Source: Piscicola geometra (taxonomy: Eukaryota; Annelida; Clitellata; Hirudinida; Piscicolidae). Taken from it: 64,000 bases of DNA. Shown here piece after piece: positions 58,444-64,000 of this stretch. Within the stretch, counting starts at the first letter, position 1, and each line of letters starts with the position of its first letter. The stretch lies in contig OX030959.1 of assembly GCA_943735955.1 (NCBI GenBank), forward strand, positions 5,153,741 through 5,217,740, given 5' to 3'. Both the position numbers and the translations under genes were made by a program. The notes below the pieces were generated by a model. It did no database searches. It was not told the origin of the DNA and saw only the letters and a list, made by a program, of their open reading frames with translations.

Positions 58444-61400
58444 ATGCATAATTTTGAACAAAGCAACATGGTAACAAACGAATTCACGAATGCCTCAAAT
58501 GGACTTTACTTTGAAATGGACTCAGCCAGCATGTTAGCAAACAACAACTACGACGACATCTCTCTGCTCGCTCAATCTCCCTTCAGCTCTAGCTTCCACA
58601 ACGCCTTCAGTCCTTCGCCAAAGTCAGCAGATATCTTCCTCGACAACACACTATCGTCACTTTTTCAGAGCAACTCAGTCAAATCTAGGGACTATGCACT
58701 AACTTCTCAGTCTTCTTCACTCATCAACCCATCCAGTGTGGGGTCCATCGACTCAGGAAACTACAGCTACAACAACAACGATGCACTGTTAACGTCATTC
58801 GCAGACGAAAGCCTCGCAGCAGGTGCAATGGACATCGATGAGTCGATCTTCAAGTCGCTTGAAGACACTGACTGCCTCTTCGATCTGAATATTTTTGGCA
58901 ACAACAACCACCTAAAGTAGTTTCTATTTTTAATTTATAATTTTTTATCATTCTTGTATTTTGAAACCTATCTTTACTCAATTATCATTTCTATGAAACT
59001 TCTCAGCTCAGCTCAGGGACAGTTCACAGCTTTGAAAACAACAACCTCAAATGATGATCAGACATACTCAACCTACACTAGCACGTACAACAACAACAAC
59101 AACTCTTTTCCAACCACCACAAATATTGACATCAACAACAACAACAATCTATACACCAATACAGCATTAAGCAACAACATACTAAACAATTATCCAGCTC
59201 CATGCAACAACAACAACAACAATGCCATCAACACTTTCTCCAGCAGCAACCCATCGAGCATCAGCGCTGACTCTTCCCGTGCCATCTCGTCCCCTGAGGA
59301 CAGCCTCCCAAGCCCTCTCACTCCCGCCAAGAACCCCCTCGCCGACCTGCCTCCCCCTCCCAAGAAACCCTTGTCTCCATACATGAGATTCTCTAAGGGG
59401 GTGCGTGCCTTAATCTCAGAAGCATCATCATCATTACCATTACCATTGATACCATTATCTTCATAATCACCATCATTTTCATCCTTTCTACATCACCATC
59501 ATCGCCCTTAGAAACCATCAATATCTTCTCCCTCCCTCTTTCTCACCAACTGATGGCCAGATCTTGCCATAATCAAGTCTTTCCACCACTACCACTTTCA
59601 CAACCTTCATTTCCATTCCACCACCACCACTATCACTTCCCCACCTACCACTATCACCCACCTCACCACCCCTCCAAAACCCCACCACCACCATCTGATC
59701 AGATCTGGCAGCAAGTGAAGGCAGCCAACCCGGGCATGACGGTGTGCGAGGTGGGCACAAACATCGGCAGGGTGTGGCGAGAGCTGAGCGAGGTGGACAA
59801 GCAACGATTCAATAATGAATTCATCTCTGATAAGGTGTGCTGTGGTTCGGACAGGTTGTTGTGACGTGGTGTGGTGTGGGCAGGTTGTTGTGCTTTGGTG
59901 TGGTGTGGGCAGGTTGTTGTGCTGTGCTGTGGTTCGTTCAGGTTGTTGTGCTGTGGTGTGGTTCGGACAGGTTATTGTGCTGTGCTGTGGTGTGGGCAGG
60001 TTGTTGGGCTGTGGTGTGGTTCGGACAGGTTGTTGTGTTGTGGTGTGGTGTGGGCAGGTTGTAGTGCTGTGGTGTGGGGAGGTTGTTGGGCTGTGGTGTG
60101 GTTCGGACAGGTTGTTGTGATGTGGTGTGGTGTGGGCAGGTTGTTGTGCTGTGGTGTGGTGTGGACAGGTTGTTGTGCTGTGGTGTGGGCAGGTTGTTTT
60201 GTGCTGTGGTGTGGGCAGGTTTTTGTGGTTGTGGTGTGGTTCGGACAGGTTGTTGTGATGTGGTGTGGTGTGGGGCAGTTACGAAAATTGATTTGATGAC
60301 ATTTTAGATTTTCAAAAACCAATCATCAAGACCCCACAACAACCTTCAAGCATTCCACCACAACCTCCACGCATCACACAACAACCTTCCACCACAACCA
60401 CTCAAAAACAACAACAACTTAACAACAACTCAACAACAACAACAGATGCGTTACGACAGTGAACTGCAGCAGTACTTGCAGATGACAGGCCTTCAGGCGT
60501 CAGACCTGCTGAAGCCGAAGGGCAGACGCAAGGATGGCTGTCGCAAGGAGGTGGTGTGTCGAAAAAGGAATGCCGACAAGATGGAGGGACTCAACCACAT
60601 GCGAGATGACGTTGCCGTGAATTGTCTTCTCCAACAACAACAACAACAGTGTGGTGGTGTTGTTGGTGGGCTGCAACAACATCAACAAGCTCAACAAGTG
60701 TTCACAACAACAGACAATGCTGCAACATCATTCGTTTTACAGGACCAATGGAACGAATGCAAACAAGACCTATACAACAACAACAACCACAGTAGTGGCA
60801 TTGTTGGCAACAACAACAACAACAATGTGGAGAAAGTAGAGGGGTTGGACAGTGGTTCGAATCAGCTTGTGACAAGTGTCACTGACAACGCTGCGCTAAG
60901 CAGGTTGTGTACGTGCGTGTGTGTGACGTTTGATCACTTATGTCTCGTTAGAATAATATGAATTATCTACCGCTAGTTAAAGAATTTAATAATTTTGAAT
61001 TTTAGGATATAAATTATTAATTAAATATGAAATTGGTGGATTTATTTGTGAGCATCATCATCATGACTACAGGACTGTGCAGCACGATGAGGCAGAACAA
61101 CAGGGATTCCTGTCCAACATTAACAACAATATCAATTTCTTAACCAGCAACGACAACAACAATAACAATATCAATCTATTAACCAACAACAACAACAATC
61201 TATTAACCAACAACAACAACAGCAACAACATACCATGGCAACAACTCCTCTTCTCCAACAATGCCTCAGACCAAAACCTCCTTCTCAACAAACTCTTCCA
61301 CGACAACAATAAAAAAAGGAATTTCCTCAACAACAACAGCAACAACATCAGCAATTTGTTGCAAGAGCAACAACAACAACAGGGGAATATGTTGCTTCAA

Positions 61401-62180
61401 GGTCTGTCGAAGGATGGCTGCCGACCGAGGGAGATACTGGGAGGCATTGACCTTGAGAAGCTGCTGCTGCGGAGTGCCCTTGTCGAGAAGAGTCAAGAGG
61501 TTGTTGCTTCCCTTCTTGATTGTTTGGCGCTTATTAGTTTTTAATTTTATTTTTATGCTTTCATAATTTACTTAATTTAACTTATAATTTATAAGCAGTT
61601 ATATTAGTTTCATCATTATAACAAATAAATACTTTTTTCCTCCAAGATGTTGAAGCTGATGCGCGACTTGGAACAGGCCTACGAGCTCATCCACCAACTC
61701 AAGCAACAAAACGACTTCTATCTGCAACAGTGGAAGCTTTTGCAGCAACAACAACAACAACAACAGAACAACAACACTACAGCATCTCAACAACAACAAA
61801 ACAACAGTACTGCAGCACCTCAACAACAACAACAACAACAACTCGATGAAGGCAGTTTCAATGGCAACAGCTTCCTACTCAACAACAACAACTACAACAA
61901 GCATGAAGACAACGCTACACTCAACACTCTCAACAACAACAACAACAACAATAACAGCAATGGTGACAAGGACGTACTAAGACAGCAACTTTTGAGAAAT
62001 ATGTGCAACATCCACAACAACCAGCAACACAATCTACACTACAACAACAACACTGACCTCCTCCATCCACAACAGCAACCCAACAAAGACTACCACAGGG
62101 AGGATGCACTGAAGAGTGGCAGTCTAGCCGAAACGAAAGACCTTGTCCTAGCCACTGCCTCCCTCAATAATGCCATGTAA
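58444..62180 (+). CDS. HMG-box protein, box most like SMARCE1/BAP111, with long Asn/Gln tracts
   Basis: Six exons in phase: 58444-58916, 59007-59400, 59703-59834, 60446-60903, 61073-61499, 61647-62180; about 805 residues. The HMG box (about 277-345) is split over exons 2-4: KKPLSPYMRFSKG, then IWQQVKAANPGMTVCEVGTN with IGRVWRELSEVDKQRF, then MRYDSELQQYL. PYMRxS and IGxxWREL resemble the BAF57 subunit of SWI/SNF. The SMARCE1 segment after the box is not recognisable, and length is double that of SMARCE1. The N-terminus has an acidic MDIDESIFKSLEDTDCLFDL stretch; exon 6 starts with a coiled coil (MLKLMRDLEQAYELIHQLKQ) and continues in poly-Q/N. Likely a nuclear DNA-binding protein; orthology uncertain. 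Start at 58444 is the first in-frame ATG. Confidence 0.75.
59845..60290. repeat. 28-bp GTTGTTGTGCTGTGGTGTGG minisatellite in HMG-gene intron 3
   Basis: About 16 variable units of 23-29 bp starting near the exon 3 donor. Nearly every unit contains GGGCAGGTTGTTGTG or GGACAGGTTGTTGTG, so a CAG/GTTGTT junction-like string recurs throughout. Confidence 0.9.
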
Positions 62181-62344
62181 CCACCACCCTATCCATCCAA
62201 CCAACCATGCAATCGATTCGTTTTTTTCTGTTTTGTTAAGTATTATATATTTTTATTTTCAATTTTTGTTCAATTGGCTCTCTGTTGAATTATGCAAGAA
62301 GTATTTCTAATCAGTTACCTCTACTGCTGTTATTTAATATTACC

Positions 62345-62345
62345 T

Positions 62346-62420
<75 letters not shown>

Positions 62421-62421
62421 T

Positions 62422-62508
<87 letters not shown>

Positions 62509-62511
62509 CAT
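62345..62511. repeat. (CTA)n microsatellite downstream of the HMG-box gene
   Basis: About 55 CTA units with one ATTACT interruption near 62420, in the likely 3' UTR. Leu- or Thr-repeat open frames are shadows. Confidence 0.95.
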
Positions 62512-62629
62512 TAAAGTTTATGATTTTTTATTTATTTCTACTACAAATATTAATTTTTCAGTATTTCTAAAAATCAAAACAAAAAAACGTTCACTACAAA
62601 AATACACACACTGACTTGATCATAGTCAT

Positions 62630-62870
62630 CATCATAATTACTATCATCGGCATCATCATCGTTATCAATACCACATTATCATCATTAACACATCATCATT
62701 ATCATCGTCACATCATAATTATCATCATCACATCATAATTATCATCATCACATCATCATTATCATCATCACATCATCATTATCATCATTATCATCATCTA
62801 TATCATCATCAGTAGCATCCCATCATCATCACTATCACAACATTATCATCATCATTATCATCTTCTTCGT
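62630..62870. repeat. CATCAT-based imperfect minisatellite
   Basis: Units such as ATTATCATCATCACATCAT repeat with small changes. They are followed by GGGCGCTATACAAAGG at about 62876, a string that resembles the conserved tail of some LINE/SINE families. Confidence 0.8.
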
Positions 62871-62982
62871 CAATTGGGCGCTATACAAAGGGCCAGCTCA
62901 AGAGCTCACACGGTTACTGCTCAATCGCATGGCACTTCTCACAAACTGCCAAACTATTTCTTTTGAATTCTTGATTCAAGTG

Positions 62983-64000
<1,018 letters not shown>

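Noticed and set aside
59815..60322. Overlapping Cys/Trp/Val-rich frames resembling toxin-like Cys-rich peptides
   Set aside because: Translations of the intronic GTTGTTGTG minisatellite in the HMG-box gene.

Overview
This is a window of animal nuclear genome. It is intron-rich and AT-rich between genes, loaded with microsatellites and minisatellites, and carries relics of non-LTR, hAT-like and piggyBac-like transposons plus a cluster of U1 snRNA genes. The genes are single-copy metazoan orthologues (BIRC6, BICD, TMEM151, an HMG-box factor). Long Asn/Gln/Ser tracts and small-to-medium introns suit a lophotrochozoan invertebrate, for example a leech-like annelid. The species is a guess; no sequence-level marker fixes it.

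Layout, all protein genes on the + strand. (1) 1-30231: the 3' part of BIRC6 (BRUCE), the giant E2/E3 ubiquitin ligase and apoptosis inhibitor, in about 51 exons and roughly 13.9 kb of coding sequence. The N-terminal BIR domain lies upstream of the window; the C-terminal UBC domain is complete. Its introns hold a hAT-like element (1691-3283), a 5'-truncated LINE split by an internally deleted piggyBac (about 22773-25895), and a 1.16-kb 12-bp minisatellite. (2) 31533-34570: four U1 snRNA genes or variants, three on - and one on +. (3) 35216-39650: Bicaudal-D, a dynein adaptor, with a collapsed LINE in its intron. (4) about 39.7-50.35 kb: a gene-poor AT-rich stretch. (5) 50357-53500: a TMEM151-family membrane protein in one large exon. 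(6) 53930-55031: a hAT-type MITE with a perfect 8-bp target duplication. (7) 58444-62180: a six-exon HMG-box gene whose box most resembles SMARCE1/BAP111, with large Asn/Gln tracts. (8) 62.2-64.0 kb: simple repeats and no supported gene.

The most interesting signal is the U1 cluster. None of the four copies carries the canonical 5' end; each differs at or near the splice-site-pairing segment, while stems I and II show paired compensating changes. The neighbouring genes use an unusually large share of donors with U at +3 (GTT...), which one U1 copy would pair with better than canonical U1. A second theme is the polarity of simple repeats in introns: (GT)n abuts donors and (CA)n or CCA-rich arrays abut acceptors. 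Exon boundaries were placed by eye from reading frame, phase, splice consensus and recalled similarity to the protein families; none was checked by alignment.
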